Positions 1 through 13,735 are shown, counted from the stretch's first letter. The stretch is 64,000 nt of DNA from Arthrobotrys musiformis (GCA_036971715.1 JAVHJL010000002.1:218501-282500), one strand, 5' to 3'. A program made the numbers and translations. The notes: generated by a model not told the origin, from the sequence alone.

Positions 1-57
1 GCCTGCGCCCCCAAAGCGATAAATTCCAGGGAATCGGTTTTTTGACAGTTCGAACAG

Positions 58-1772
58 ATTGGAAAGCTCTTCCACGCCCCCACACATGAAGAGGAAGAAC
101 ACTCTATCGGAACAAGTACTGTGGGCAGCTCGGAGGTATTTTCTCCACAGGCCATTGCTCCTGGTTCAATTGAATGGAATCTTATTCTGTTTTTTGATTA
201 CTTAGGCTATTATGCTTGCGACCTTGGCCATGAAAAAGGTAAGAAATATGTATTGACACTAGACGCCTCATCATCGACGCTGAGACTAACTGGGGCGATA
301 GAAATGGGCAAACGAGAGGAAGGCCGCTGGAAAGCCCTTTGACAAGCCTAATCTCGTCATGAACGCTGCGGTTCAGGGTCAGTATGCAGTCGCTTCAAAA
401 GTTTAGAGGGTATGGCTAATCGGAGTTCCACTTCCGTAAACAGTCTGTTGGGAGAAAGGTAATTTTGATCTTGTGCTTCTCTTCCATCTTCGTTATGATG
501 CTGATAATTTATAAACTTCCCTAGCCGCTCGTTACTTTGATGTCGAGGAACGATTCGTCTACTGCACACAAGACAGATATGTCATCGACCCCGTCCAGGC
601 TGTCGACCTTGTCGACGAGAACACCATTGGTATCTGTGCCATCTTGGGTACCACTTACACAGGCGAGTATGAGGATGTGAAGACTATCAATGATCTCCTC
701 ATCAAGAAAGGGCTTGAGACGCCAATTCACGTTGATGCCGCTAGCGGCGGCTTCGTAGCCCCGTTCGTTAAGTACGTACTCGATTTACTGGAAGCATAAT
801 CGAAAATATACCACAGAGATTAACAGAAAACTGACGTTCATTCCAGACCCGATTTGGAGTGGGATTTCCGTCTGCCACGAGTAGTTAGTATCAACGTTTC
901 GGGTCACAAATATGGACTGGTTTACCCTGGTGTCGGTTGGATCGTCTGGCGCTCCCCGGAGTACCTCCCCAAGGAGCTTGTCTTCAATATCAACTACTTG
1001 GGAGCCGACCAAGCATCATTTACGCTCAATTTCTCCAAGGGCGCCAGTCAAGTCATCGGACAGTACTATCAAATGATCAGGTTGGGGAAGAGGGGTTATA
1101 GAAACATCATGACAAACTTGACAAGAATCGCGGACTACTTCTCGACCGTCCTATCCAAACGATTGGGATTTATCATTATGTCCAAGGGAGGCGGTAAGCT
1201 CTTTTTAAAAATATGCACTGATTCCGGCAATGAAAGTCTAGCTGTGCTAACAAGTCTCCTTTACAGGCGAGGGCTTGCCATTAGTTGCCTTCCGTCTCGA
1301 CTCCTCCAAAAAGAAGCACTACGACGAGGTATAACCGCCCGATACTGAATGCTCTCTTGAAACTACGGACTGACTTTGAATAGTTTGCAATCGCCCATCA
1401 CCTTCGTGAGCGTGGCTGGATTATCCCTGCCTACACTATGGCCCCACATAGTGAGCAGCTTAAACTCATGCGTGTCGTCATCCGCGAGGACTTTACGAAA
1501 CCACGATGTGATCAACTGTAAGCAATTCCTAAAACCGGCTAATTCCCTTTAAATAAAGTCTTCTAACCTTTTATTTTCCCTGGTACAGTCTTCTTGACAT
1601 CAAACACGCCCTCGACGCCCTCGATTCAATGGCACCCAAGGAGATCGAGAAACATGCCGAGTTGGTGAAGAGGACCGTGACGCATACCGGACGTAAGAAG
1701 AGCCATAGTAGGCACTATAAGGGGGAGAAGCATTCCTTAGCGAAACACGGGAAGTCTCAAGCCATTTGTTAA
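58..1772 (+). CDS. Glutamate decarboxylase (5' truncated by window edge)
   Basis: PLP-dependent enzyme that converts glutamate to GABA and CO2 in the cytosol (GABA shunt, acid and oxidative stress). Exons seen: 58-135, 206-238, 302-377, 444-458, 525-771, 847-1193, 1267-1328, 1384-1517 and 1589-1772; all junctions are GT-AG and in frame. The protein shows the group II decarboxylase block HSIGTSTVGSSEAIML, then LGTTYTGEYEDV, the PLP-pocket HVDAASGGF, and the lysine motif NVSGHKYG whose Lys forms the Schiff base. The fourth exon is only 15 nt and encodes the conserved VCWEKA stretch. The C-terminus is a basic Lys/His-rich tail. The N-terminal part (about 100 residues in the family) lies upstream of base 1, and bases 1-57 are probably intron. 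Family identity is very secure. Confidence 0.93.
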
Positions 1773-2377
1773 AGGATTCCGTTTTTTCGTAGGTGCGCGC
1801 GCTCTACTGGAGTCTGATCGGTAGGAATGGTTTCTTCGATTATGCATGGATGGTGTCTTTTGTATTGCGTACTTGCTTTCGATTCGTAGCCTCGGATTTT
1901 ACTTTTCGCTATCAATTGGCTTTCTCGTACTATGTTCACCGTTGAATATTGATATTCTGTATATAGACTATTTAATGATTTCCTGACATTATCAATACTA
2001 GCTTGTCCCGAATCCAAACCCTGAAGAATACTAGGCAGTATGTACATGTTTTGGATACACGTGGCTACATGGCGCGCCGGCGGCGTATATAACTTTCCCT
2101 TTCAAGAAAAGTAATATTTCCATACGTTGTGCTGATGAAAGGTAACAAATGTAGAGCTGGGATCTTCAAGTTTTATAGATATAAAACAGTATATCATTAT
2201 CAACGTCGTAACCCGGGGTATATCTTAACCTAACTATCTGACAAAACTATTGGTACAAATACCCACCCGCGTAATAGCAGGCATGGTGGTAAACCGAAAC
2301 GAAAACAAATTGGTATCCTATAACAATTACACATTCCTTAACAACCTTCCGACCCTCGACCGCTCATATAATCCCGA
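1773..2377. other. Intergenic, convergent 3' ends
   Basis: Space between the 3' ends of the glutamate decarboxylase (+) and the sphingomyelinase-like gene (-). It should hold both 3' UTRs and polyadenylation signals. I see no further coding sequence or repeat. Confidence 0.6.
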
Positions 2378-4803
2378 TCATAGAGCTGCCCGCCCCCGAA
2401 CCTCAGTTTCAACAATCTTTGTAATAGAATCCTTGTCTCTAGCCAACTTCATAAGGACTTCAAGCATGTGACCACCGCACTGCATGGTTCCATGCTGGGT
2501 TCTTGGGCCCCTGTGGAGGTACTCATCTACAGCCTCCAAGGCCTCACCAGTTTCAATTGGTGGCATGTAGTCGTCAAAGATTGCGTAATCTTCAAAGGTG
2601 TCTCTCTTCTTCTTCAAAGAAGTGATCTTAGGCTTGTAGCAAGTGAGGTCTGCACTTGACGCTCTCATCTGACAGATCTCCTTCTGCTTGCAGCTGGCGT
2701 CGCAGTCCTCAGATGTCTTGAAGTCAGCGATCTTGCGGTCGAACCAAGCCTGGAAAGTGCCATCGTTTTTCTCGAAAGCAACAGTGAGGTTGTGCCAGAA
2801 AGCTGGAGTGAGTGCAGCATTTGCTGACAATGGTGGAGAAACTAAGGGCCCAAGGGCAGCCTTTGCGTTATAGAGCTTCCTCCACTGTGGCTTTTTGGTG
2901 GAGCCGTATGGAATATCTGAGATAGAGGTGTAGTAGTGGTCGTAGTCGAGGACTTGGTAGGTGGATGGGTCGATGGTATAGACTCTGAAGACTGGGTTCG
3001 CATTACGGGGGGTCACACAGGAAGTGACATAAGAGGTAATAACGGCGTTACCATGAGATCGCGCGGCCTTGTCATTATAGGTGATTTCAAATTCGGCCTG
3101 CAGGAGTTTGTTAGCGCACCGTCTGTATATAACTGCAAGAGAGACAATATGATAGCATACGCTGTGAGTGTGGCCCCAGAACATCCCCTTGATAGTGCTG
3201 CTGTATCTAGTGGCGACCTTATTGAAGTAGTTGGAGTAATCCGGCAAAGCGTCGACGACACCCTATATTCCGCCACATTGTTAACGTTATAATCATTCAT
3301 AGATTCTGTTTATTAGAAGCAATATCCGAGTTTACTCACGGGAGGCATGTGTCCGATAATGAAGGCGGATTGACCTGCTGATTCAGCTGCTTGGAGTTCC
3401 CCGGTGAGCCACTTGAGGACATTTCCTGGATCCCGAGCGCGGTCCATGCCATTGTTGTCATAGACCCAAACGTTCAAGCTGTACCAGAAGTTGGTGCTAA
3501 TGCTGATAACCTTCAGGTTGGTGCCAGGGTGGACGACAGAGTAACACCCATAGTTATCCTTAATGGACTTGGCCTAAATGTGCAAGCAAATTGTTAGTTT
3601 AGAATTTGCTCCGCTGCTGGAATAAGATCAGATGCAAAACGTACGGCGGCGGCACCAATCCACTTTTGTAGCTCGATGCTATTCTGCGTATAGTATGGAA
3701 CGGCGCTGTCGTAGCCCGACTCTGGTTCGGCGATGGGGAACAAGTTGACAGGCGCGGTATCGTGGTTTCCAATAACACCATAGACCTTGGCTGAGATACC
3801 GCTCTTCGAGATATCACCATACATGCCTTTGATACCGTCAATAGTGTGCTCCTGGCTTTGCAGCCATAGGGCAGCATCCATGATATCACCGGTGAAGATT
3901 ATGAAGTCCGCATCGCCAGCTTGTTCCTTGATAGCTTGGAACATGCTCTGTTCAAGAGAAACAGGGGTGTCACAACCAGTGCTTCCGAAAGGTCCAGCTG
4001 GGTTAGATGTCTTGCCAACATCGTCACCTGCGGTGTAAGGTCTGCAACATATTGGCTTGTTGCATTTTGTGTTTGTGCCATTCTTGTAGAGTCTGTCGAT
4101 GTGCGTGTCGCTGATGTGAACGAACTTGAGCGGCTTGGTAGCTGCGACCTTTGGCGCAGTTTGACGGTTTGCAGCTGGCGATGGGATTGTACCAGGGTAC
4201 GGAAGGAGCTCGGGAGCTTCGCAGAGACCAAACAAGGTCGAGCAAAGGACTTTGTTGGTTCGGCTTCCGATAGTCAGGCTACGAAGGGTTTTGGCAATCA
4301 CTGGACCCTCAGTTCCAACGACACCGGTGCAGACATCCTTGTCTTGGATCTGGGGTTTCCAAGTCAGAATTTTTAGCCTGCGCCGTGATTCGGAAATACC
4401 AACAACTTCGACGGGGGAACTAACCTTCAATCCGGAGCAAATGCCAGTGACGACCTTCACAAAGACAGTATCACCGAGGTGGGCGACACCTTTGAGGGCT
4501 GTAGTTAATGCCTATATTTCGCCCGGTCTCTCAATTAGTCTTCAAAGAATGTTCTACAGGTTTTTGGGCTCGAATATTGCGTACCTCGCATCCCATGCAT
4601 GTGACGGTACTTTCGATTTTACTGATGATGCCATTGACAATATTCTCGATGATACCCCTCCTCTCGAGCTCCTCAACATCTGGATCTGGGAAAGCTTTTC
4701 TCGGAGTAATAGGAGCGGCTATGGAAGCTTCTACTGGTACAGCGGCTGTAGCCGTAGAGGCCAGCAAAGAAGCTGCCAGAAAAATAGAGGCGTTCAACTT
4801 CAT
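2378..4803 (-). CDS. Secreted acid-sphingomyelinase-like phosphodiesterase
   Basis: Metallophosphoesterase related to acid sphingomyelinase, expected to cleave sphingomyelin-type phosphodiesters outside the cell or in the vacuole. Six exons (4585-4803, 4425-4511, 3645-4349, 3340-3573, 3161-3262, 2378-3097), every intron in phase 0, give 688 aa. Residues 1-21 are a signal peptide. A saposin-B-like Cys region follows (TCMGCE, GICSG, LFGLCEAPE). The calcineurin-like catalytic domain carries all metal-ligand blocks: HISDTHID, IIFTGDIMDAA, GVIGNHDTAP, IIGHMPP and MFWGHTHS. The C-terminal domain is Cys-containing, as in the family. The GHTH block sits at an exon end and joins to AEFEITY across a 63-nt intron. 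All catalytic motifs are intact, so the enzyme is probably active. True substrate choice (sphingomyelin or other phosphodiester) cannot be told from sequence. Confidence 0.92.
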
Positions 4804-7800
4804 CTTGAAGAAAACGAAGTGGGGGAGGAAAATATGACAGTGCCGTTGTTGTATATCTTATTACAAGATACCAGAGAATGTTCCACAAGGCGCTCCGGGC
4901 GGTCTGAGGCTATCAAAGGAGAACCTTAGATCACAACATTTAGTAGGCGACGAGACAGGAGGATATATATACATCTGTGTAGATGGGGTATGTACCCTCC
5001 TCCTCTGTTAGCTAGCTCCTGCGCAGGCCGGTGCGCGTGCTAGGCATCGTAACGATACCCTTGGAGGAAGCCTCGACTTTTCCAAGCTTTAATTGGGATT
5101 TTTGTAAAAATATTATAAATTTTAATTCTTTTTTAAAAAAGTAAAATATACCCGGGTCGAAGCGCAATCCTTCCGAACCTACTATACTTTCGGGTTATTC
5201 ATTTCCCCACCACGGATGGCAGGTTTGGCCTAGCGATCGAATCGCTGCGCGAAGCCGACTGAGGAACTTGCCTCCTCTCCTGCACGTCATGCCATGGCCT
5301 GGAAAGGGTAACACCGAAAGTCATCGATTCTATTGTCACTTCCAGGAAAGCCAGCCACGAACTATTATGAAAGCCTGTTATTGGTTATGAGACCGTATTC
5401 CCGTTTTGCTCCCTCCGATCAGAGACATATTAGCGAGGTCCTAGAGGAAGGGGTTATACGGCTCTGGGAAGTTGATATTCGATGTCATGTCAAGAGAGGT
5501 CCTAAGCAGTACCCCGCCCCGTGGCGCCTTGATATGCTGGAAACATGGCAACTTTCGGCGCAGCGATTGAGACAGCGGGTAGCAGGGGATAAAAGTCAGG
5601 CAGCCAGTCCGTCGTTTGCGCAGGGTTAGCTTCGCTTGAGTCTTGTTTGCTTGGCTATAGTTAGCAACCGTTTATAGATATATCGAACCGTTTCCCTATG
5701 GCTGGCCGGACCTGCTAAAGCTTGATCTCACCGCGGGCAGCGCAGCAATGACATCAAACGTCCAAAACAAGCCGGTATCTTATCATTCCTCGGTCTCTAA
5801 ATGTTCCTGGAAAAAGAGACATGCATTGCATGAAATGTTCCGGAAAGAAAATCATAAGGCAGGTTAGCATGTGGGATGGGATACGGCCGAAGACGTCGAG
5901 AAGCGGGGTCATGATCAACTTGCATGTTGCAGAACAGGCGAGATCTAGCCTCAAATGCGAGTGAACATTGGCGAGCAGGTAAGACATCAGGATGCAATTC
6001 TATGCACGGTTTGACCGCTCAATCTTGCAAAACCTCGACACTCCGGACGAAACGGTGGAGGGTACGCATGGCATACGCCGGCGGACTCCATTTTGGCCAT
6101 ATCGAAACATTAAAACAAGAAACTATGTTGGAAGACAGCAGTCGTATCAACCGTTTTGTCAGACACACGTGCAACTTGAAGCAGGGGTCTCCCTGACCGA
6201 TATCAACACTCTTACCTATTCGGGCAGCTGCGACCATGATAGAAAGAAGTATCAACGGGACTGCCTACAGAGTGATAAACATCGGCCTCTCTTCCTTCAA
6301 GGATACTATTCAATTTCAATCAATCAACTAATGGAGAGCGCTCCGAGCATGCCCCAGCATTGACCAAATCTACTCGTCTACAGTTCTGTTAGCGAGCGGC
6401 CACCACCGGCCACCAAAGATCGAAAATCAAGTGCCTTGGTTGAACACTGGGCAACTCTTTGACTAACCCCTCACACCTTCCTAGTTCGCTGGAAGCTTTT
6501 GGGTTCAGATCAACATTGCCGGGGCCCCTGGTATAGATATGTGCATATCTTAGTTTGATGCTTAGATATCGAATTGATAACCTTCTTTCCTGATCACAAC
6601 TAGCCACGTTCGGTCATCGCTTTGGAGGGACGATCTTACAAAGCTGACAGTTTGGAATGTATTCAAAGGGAAACCGATGAAGTCTCAATGCGTCTAGAAG
6701 CACGCCAAAAAATGCCATCCAGGCCTATAGAGTCAGGCGATGAGCATGTTATGAAGCTATGGGAAAAACTAGCCGCAAAGTATAATGCAAATAATATCCG
6801 TATACCTACAATCAGTTACAAGTATGAAAATTCGTGGGGCGCCAGCAAGATTCTGGAAGTTCTAGTTCACGGTTCAGACTTGCGAACGTAGTTTTGGAAA
6901 AATATATATTTCAATTTCCTGAATCCGTAGTCGAAAACCTGGTTTTATTTAACATTATAACTATAGATGCACTAGGGGCATTCTAAATATTTCCCAGTCT
7001 GCCAAGTTCGAATTATTTGAAGCTTTGTGGCCCCTTTTTATGGAGTTTATAAAAGGAAGCTGCGATTCACAAAGGCAGACACGTCATAAACGTCCCCAAT
7101 TTTCAGATCTATCGCAAATATCCCAGGTCGACTGGTTAATCGTCGACACGAACTTCAACCGGGGACGTAGAAATCGTCTTGTCATAATCAAAGGACCAAA
7201 ATTGTCCTGCTGATCCCTCGCAAGGAAGAGATTACGTTAAAATTGGTGGTAGATGGGTTGGCTGTCAAAGCCCTAGTCTTCTGATCGCGAGCCAAAGTAG
7301 CTAGTAGCGAAACTGCGCAGTTACATTTCGAAGTTTGGGAGGGCATTGGGTGCTGATACCCCAGTCTGAGGGCTGCCAAGAGCATGTACCCCCATAAGCT
7401 ACAAGGCTATATGCGCTCATGTATCGACATATCGTGAGTATAATGCGATGAAAATAAACGATACACATGCATAGTGCAGACTGCAGACGACTTGAAGGGT
7501 CTGTGTCACGTTACAGCTGCGTTCCGTCGCATTGGTCCGGATACAATACCGAATCCAGTCTGCCCCGCACCCGGCAAGGCAGAAGTCGACAAGATATAGA
7601 TTCTAAGACATTTTCAAGGGTAAGAGATATCAAGAGATGCGTCAAGGTATCATATGTAAGAACCTAGGTACAAATTCAAGATTCATCGATTATACTATGC
7701 CCGGGTAGAACCGTGATAGCATCTGCAAATCTCCCTGGCTTGTGGAAGTGCGTGCGTCGTATTTGTCACTTGAAACCCGTTTTCGGCCAAACTGCAAAAG

Positions 7801-8180
7801 CTGAAATCGAATCACAAGTTGGCCAAACCCACGTCTTCGTGGCGCATATATGCTGTCGCATCTCTGGGCCGCGATATTACCTTCCCAAATTTCTGTAGGA
7901 TCGGATTAATGCTTATCCTTTTCAACCCCCCCAAAATCGCATCCTTAGAATAGCTGAGAAACACGTTCATGCAAGGGACATTACGTTGTGAGTGATCTTC
8001 TGAGACAGTGGACAAAGGCGGCACAGTCGAATCAATATATTGAATTTAGCTCCACGTGGCAATATCGTTATTCAGCTGCAGGGTATGTGGAGTTGCGGGT
8101 TTTCTTATTTCATGTATGTACATTACATACAGACGCAGACTGTACATATGTAGTATTACGCCTTTGCCGAAGGATCTGGT
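4804..8180. other. 3.4 kb intergenic region, no convincing gene
   Basis: Divergence zone upstream of the sphingomyelinase-like gene, ending at the 3' end of the aldo-keto reductase. An AT-rich patch lies near 5095-5150. Two short open frames (about 5387-5629 and 6622-6891, both +, 80-90 codons) look somewhat protein-like, but neither has a recognisable motif, a well-placed intron or a partner exon, so I do not call them. Confidence 0.5.
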
Positions 8181-9707
8181 TTACCTTTGCGTCCAGATAT
8201 TCTGCTTAACTTCCGGCTTATTCTGTAAAACCTCCTCGATTTCGTTCATTACTTCATCCGTAAGCTTCGGAATAACCCCCAAAGCCTTGCAGTTCTCCAC
8301 TACCTGCTCAACCTTTGTCGCACCCAAGATTACTGTGCTAACGTTTTTATTCTTAGCACACCATGCGAGAGCCAATGCCGCAGTTGTCGTTTCCAATCTC
8401 TCCGCAATGGCTGTTAGCTTCTTGACCTTTTCGATTTTCTCTTGGCCCTCGGGGCTCCGGAGACGGTTGATAGTTTCTTTGAAGAATTCCCCTTCCTTTG
8501 CGAATCGAGAGTCTTCAGGAATGCCATCGTTATATTTCCCGGTTAGGATGCCGTAATTTAGAGGGGACCAAATGGTAGTGCCGTAGGAGAAACTAGAGTA
8601 CAGCGGGGCATATTCATTTTCGAACCGCTCTCGAGCGAACATGTTATATTGAGGTCTACACCCAGGTCAGCCGATACTTTCTTAACGAGATATATCCCCC
8701 CCAAAAGTCAATATTTACTTACTGTTCCACAACCGGGGCGATCAAGTTGTACCTCTCCGCTATCGCGGTGGCCTCTTGGATTTGTGCCGCAGTCCATTCA
8801 GACTATAGCGTTTTCGGGTCAGCTCAAAGTTCCTAGGGGCGGCGTGATATGAATATACGCACGGTTCCCCAATAATAGGCGAGGTTTAAGTTTCGAATAA
8901 CTTGGGTAAAGCTTTCGACGATCTCTCTCATTGGGACACCTGGGTCCATTCTATGGGCGAAGACAATATCGACATAGTCGAGTTGTAGTCGCTTCAAGGA
9001 TTGCTTGAGGCCTTCAACAATGTGCTTCTTGGATAGGCCCCGGCAGTTTGGCTCTTTTCGGCCCGTCCCAAAGAAAATCTTCGAGTTTTCAGTTAATTAG
9101 GTAATGTAGAACAGTGGAAGGTGCAAAATGCAAGCCTCAAACCTTTGTCGAGATGACATATCTAACAAATAGTTAGTTACATGTTCGCGATTCAAACTAT
9201 CAAAAAGAGGATATCTATCTCTTGCAAGACGGAGAACATCAACTTACTCTTCCCTTGGCCAATCTAACTCCTTCAAAGCTTGGCCCTACATTTAGATCAC
9301 ATTTAGTTAGATCCGCGGTATACACATGCCCCTCACTTCGTGGCGTCGTCTATGCATACCATTGCGATCTCTGAGTCACCTTTGAAATAGGCCTCAGCGG
9401 TATCGAAATAGTTGATGCCATGGTCCCAGGCAGCTTGAAGGCAGTCTTTGACAGGATTCCCAGTAACATGTTTGCCATAAGTCATCCATCCACCTATGTT
9501 TTAGATTATAAATTAGCGCTGGAATTCGATAGCTTGCTATGCTAAGGTGAAGATATCTGTTGGAACTGGAACGGGAGGTGTTGTCATGTTGTATTTCTGT
9601 CACGTACCGAGGGAGAAGACCGAAACCTTAAGTCCGGTGGGACCAAGGTACCGGAATTCCATATCCTTTGGGTCAAATTTTGAGACTGGTGACAATGAGG
9701 AAGCCAT
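8181..9707 (-). CDS. Aldo-keto reductase, Kv-channel beta-subunit type (AKR6-like)
   Basis: NADPH-dependent aldo-keto reductase of 353 aa from seven exons (9608-9707, 9360-9493, 9248-9285, 9143-9161, 8863-9078, 8723-8802, 8181-8655). Sequence evidence: N-terminal FRYLGPTGLKVS and GGWMTYG, the catalytic Asp/Tyr block INYFDTAEAY, the strand-5 motif LDYVDIVFAHR with His at the active site, YYWGTSEW, and the C-terminal cofactor loop VILGATKVEQV. The His/Arg-Met-Asp loop and overall length match fungal relatives of voltage-gated K+ channel beta subunits, which act as free reductases where no channel partner exists. Exon 4 is only 19 nt. The start at 9707 was chosen over an upstream in-frame ATG at 9839 because the family N-terminus begins just there. 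No signal peptide; cytosolic. Confidence 0.92.
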
Positions 9708-12697
9708 GGCGATTGCTCGAAGGTTCGTTGGCGGATGTATCTGACTTCTGATTGATTGCTGAAAAGTTGGTCGTTGAAAACTGGACTTTCTAAATTTTCT
9801 AATTGCTCGTGGATTGATACTTCGAGTGATTGAATTCATCGAATGTGTATGTCACATTTAAAGGCTGGCCAATGGCTTAAATTTAAAAATTTATGATTTC
9901 AGTCCGAGGTGGGGTTTCCGGCTGTCGGCTGCCCCGAGATGTCGTTTTAGTCAGCAATATCAAACGTAAACTACAGCATAGGTATACTGAACCATACCTA
10001 CGTCTTTATGTAGTATGGTGGATCATTTTCCCGAGGCTTCACGCTTCGAATTCAACGCCGTTGCGCAATTGCGCTTAGACAGCTGCGTTTGTCATCATGA
10101 ATTTAAGTAATCGCCGTCCGACGGAGATAATATCTTATATCCGCCCGGAAGCATTTCGCATTTGTCGATGACTTTCAACGCCTGCATGAAGGTGTGTCGA
10201 CATCGGCAGGCTTTTGTCCAGCGGCTGGATTCGAGGCTAGGGCTTTTGTTTAAGAAAAAACAACTGAGACACTTCAATATATAGAATAGAGTCTCGATTA
10301 TAATCAATAAGTACTTGTTTCATCCGATATCCTCATAAAAATGACGGTGTGTAACTGCACTTTTTTTCCCTTCCTACCTTGATCTGGAAGTTGGGTTCCT
10401 TTTTAGTTATTTCTTTAGATCCGCGAAATATCTGAAAAGGTTTCGCTGTTTTGGCGTTCCGTCTTTTTTTTTTTGCTCTCCTTCGAAGTTTACATAACAC
10501 ACCAATATCTTTCGACGACTACAAATGTATCCTCATTATACCGAATAATTATATGGGTTTCTAGACGAATTGCATAGGTCCATCGGTATATACTGGGCCG
10601 AAGTTTGGACCCTGACCAATTGGAAGAGCTCTTCCGCTGAAAACCGATAACATGCAACTTTGTGCAACAGTTTCTGTGTAACATTGACTCAATGCAGTTC
10701 TTTGGATCCATTCTGGGCCTTCGCTTTCCTTCTTGCATCTTGTCATATCTTGCTTCCTAACGTTATCTCAGCCCAGAGGCATATCGTACAATTGTAAAAA
10801 AAATATATAAATATAACATATAGTCACGATAGCGAACTCGGAGCCGGTCTTACGGCTGAGGCTAATGTTTGTCTGGTCCACAGGTCTCGGCGTCGAATCT
10901 CGTCTTGGGGGACGCTCACCTATGCCTTGGCGAACTGTGTAGGGGATCATGGTATCGGCTGAGTGAAGGCTATCAGCCGGCTGAATCTGGGCGATCAGAT
11001 TCTAGACGTTTTCACTGACTTACGCCTGTATGTGTCTGTGTTTCTTGGGCTGAATGTTGGTGAGTGCCTTTTCATGTTTAAGTTGCTGCTAGTATGCCAC
11101 ATGCTGCGGGCATTTCGTTGCAAGTTTCCCAACATCTTCGACTCTTCATTTTGGAATCGATCCCCAGTATATAGTCAAGCACACCGTCTGGCCTCGAGAC
11201 TAGTATATAGTATACGTACCCTGTCTGAATTAATTAACCCGAACCATTGGACCATGTGTAGACTGTAGAAAAACGCGAACGTGTGTCCGATGTGCCTTAG
11301 ATGTCCGATATTTTGAGCCACGGGTCCCATTAAAAAGCAGCTTGATTTTAGCCAACGCCAAATATATTAATATTGCAAACATTTCAATTGACAAAAACTC
11401 AGCAGAGCCAGAGGTTTGACTAATCACCCTAAAATTGAAACTTATAGGATCTAATACCCTGTGCGTACATTGTGAACTTTTTATCACGGCTACGCTAGTT
11501 ACGCGGTAAATTCTGGGGTCGAGCTATTGCTGCGAAGTGCAGCTTGACTCGGGCTGGGAGGTTCCATTGCCCTCTGTTTGACGAAGCGGTTCTCCGGACC
11601 CAGAAAAGATTGTTCCTTGCGTCCCAGGCTTAAGCTAAAGCTGGCCAAGAGAGTGGTCTGGAGCGAACTCTTAAACCCCAAAGCTAGTATCGGTTAATAT
11701 ATATTGGCAAAAATTTTTCCGTTCAGGCAATTGCAACTCTGGTTATATCCTCAAAATGTGCCATGTGGTGTTTGCCATGCATCCTTATTTGGCAGGAGGC
11801 GCCAGGTACCATCAGGATCCACATGGCTGCAGATGGCTTTGGATCTGACATTGCCTTTGTCAAATATTAAATTTGAGGTAACTCCGGCAGCCGGCGGGCA
11901 TGCTGTCAACCCACTTGCAGCGCCATGAATAACGACAAAGAAGTTGTCAATTGATATTTATATTCGAAGTCTCAACAACTGCCTGATCGGTTGGAGCCTA
12001 ACAAGTTCATGATAGATAAAAAAAAAAGTAAGCGTAGTACATATGGGCGATCGTCTGCACTTTGGCCAAACAATCTCTGTCATGCGAGATGTACATACAT
12101 GTATGGAACCTTGGGGCTGAGTCGCATAATCGGTCATCGAGGAATGCGGTAGCAGGGGCGGGTATCTGCAACTTTATCAATGGTGACCGTTATCGTGTTA
12201 TATTGCACGTCATACTAGGTCGATACGGTCGCTCTTTGTACGGTTAGGTTACGAGACCAGGTCGACATGTGTTTCGATCGCAGGCACTGATGCATGATGC
12301 TCTTTCTTCGGGGAGACTCTTACCTAGGTGTTGCTTTGAGCTGGGCCCAACATACCAACAGCCGCTCCAGACCACCAACGGCGTGCATACACATCCTCAT
12401 CTGGCGTCTTTCGTGCTTTTGCCCTTCAGGGAAATGCCGCCAAGGATACGGGACGGGAATTGAACCAATACTCACTTGCTCAGTGCATGCAGCGGCTGAC
12501 ACGATTTATATCCAGCTGGTCCGCAATTACACACCAATTGATCGAACCTGTGCCTTTCACCCTGAGCTCCGTTTGATAGTTAGGTAGTCAGTGAAAGTCC
12601 GATCGACCCACAATCTGGGGCCTGATCCTGTTACCTGTATCCAGACAGTAGAATACATCTGCAGGGAAAGTTGAAAGGGGTTTATATATATATTAAC

Positions 12698-12735
<38 letters not shown>

Positions 12736-13735
12736 GGACCAATGCACTCATTTCACGAGCGGTTACATGTAGGACGGCATTCGTCATGTCAGAAATTGAT
12801 AGATAGATTGATACGAGACCGGAGAATAACCATCTAGGCGTTCCAAATTTGCATCTTTGGTAGATGTTGTCCGCCCTATTACGCCCGTCAACTTACACAA
12901 CATATTTCGCATAAATATACTCTGTAAAGCGCCCAATATTGCAGTCCTGGCCGAGTGTTAAATGCCCAATCATAATTTGCGCCCTTTGCTATCGTAGGAG
13001 CAATTTTCGACGGCTGATATCAAAGATATTTCCCTCCCTTTGGCTCGGCATTCTGGGCCAAGGTTACTCTTTGATCCCGCCCCTAACGAATGCATGGATG
13101 TGCTGGTCCAGGATCCCAGCGCATGTCGACCCAGATGCAGCCCAGGAACACACTTTGCTTTCTCATATCCTATTGACACAACTTTGATTTGGTCTTGGGG
13201 ATAGCTTTTTTTGGAAAGCCCAAAGCCCAAAGCCCTCGTGGGCTTGCCAAGTGTATTCGTTCATCCAGAATCTGCCCTTTTAACCCCATCGCCCTTTTTC
13301 AGCTCTCCTTGTTGAATATCTTTCACCCTTCGCTCGCTCACAAGGTGAAATTTCCATCGCTCCAACTCAGGAACTCGACCAGGGCTGGCGATACTACTCA
13401 ATTATCAATTGGTAGTTCACAGTCGACCCTCTTTACGGGTTGCGGCTGAAGTTTTCTGTATATACCCTTATTTCCTTGCTTCATTCTTTTATTCTCCTTA
13501 CATGCGGATTGTTGACTTCTCGCTCTAGATTTTTGCTTGGGGCGTCGATCGGGTGCAAGTATATTACTTAGCTGGCCGACCAGAGTTTCACACATTTTGC
13601 AAGGTTGCGGTCGTACAACCGTGTTTATATATATATACACCAGCCCTTGGTATATATATGATTGTACACAATCGCTACCGACCTTAGCCATTCGCTTCTT
13701 GCCATTCGCCTCTTTGGCGTCGATATCCAGTCAAA
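9708..13735. other. 4 kb gene-free stretch with a long A-tract
   Basis: Upstream regions of the divergent aldo-keto reductase (-) and the WSC protein (+). Only short open frames without motifs occur. An A35 homopolymer sits at 12699-12733, and TATA-rich alternation at about 13624-13660 lies 75-110 bp before the WSC-protein ATG. I see no transposon ORF or inverted repeat. Confidence 0.5.
12699..12733. repeat. Poly(A) homopolymer, 35 nt
   Basis: Uninterrupted run of A, directly visible. It follows an AT-alternating stretch. It could be a microsatellite or the worn tail of an old retroelement, but I see no element body or target-site duplication next to it. Confidence 0.9.

Noticed and set aside
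5333..5629. 98-codon plus-strand frame
   Set aside because: Non-ATG start, no domain and no splicing partner; looks no better than background.
10840..10930. tRNA-like stretch with GTCGAATCTCG
   Set aside because: Stems do not pair and the B box deviates; no cloverleaf could be drawn.
12430..12490. B-box-like GGTTCAATTCC on the minus strand, possible tRNA
   Set aside because: No A box at a suitable distance and neither the T-stem nor the acceptor stem pairs properly.
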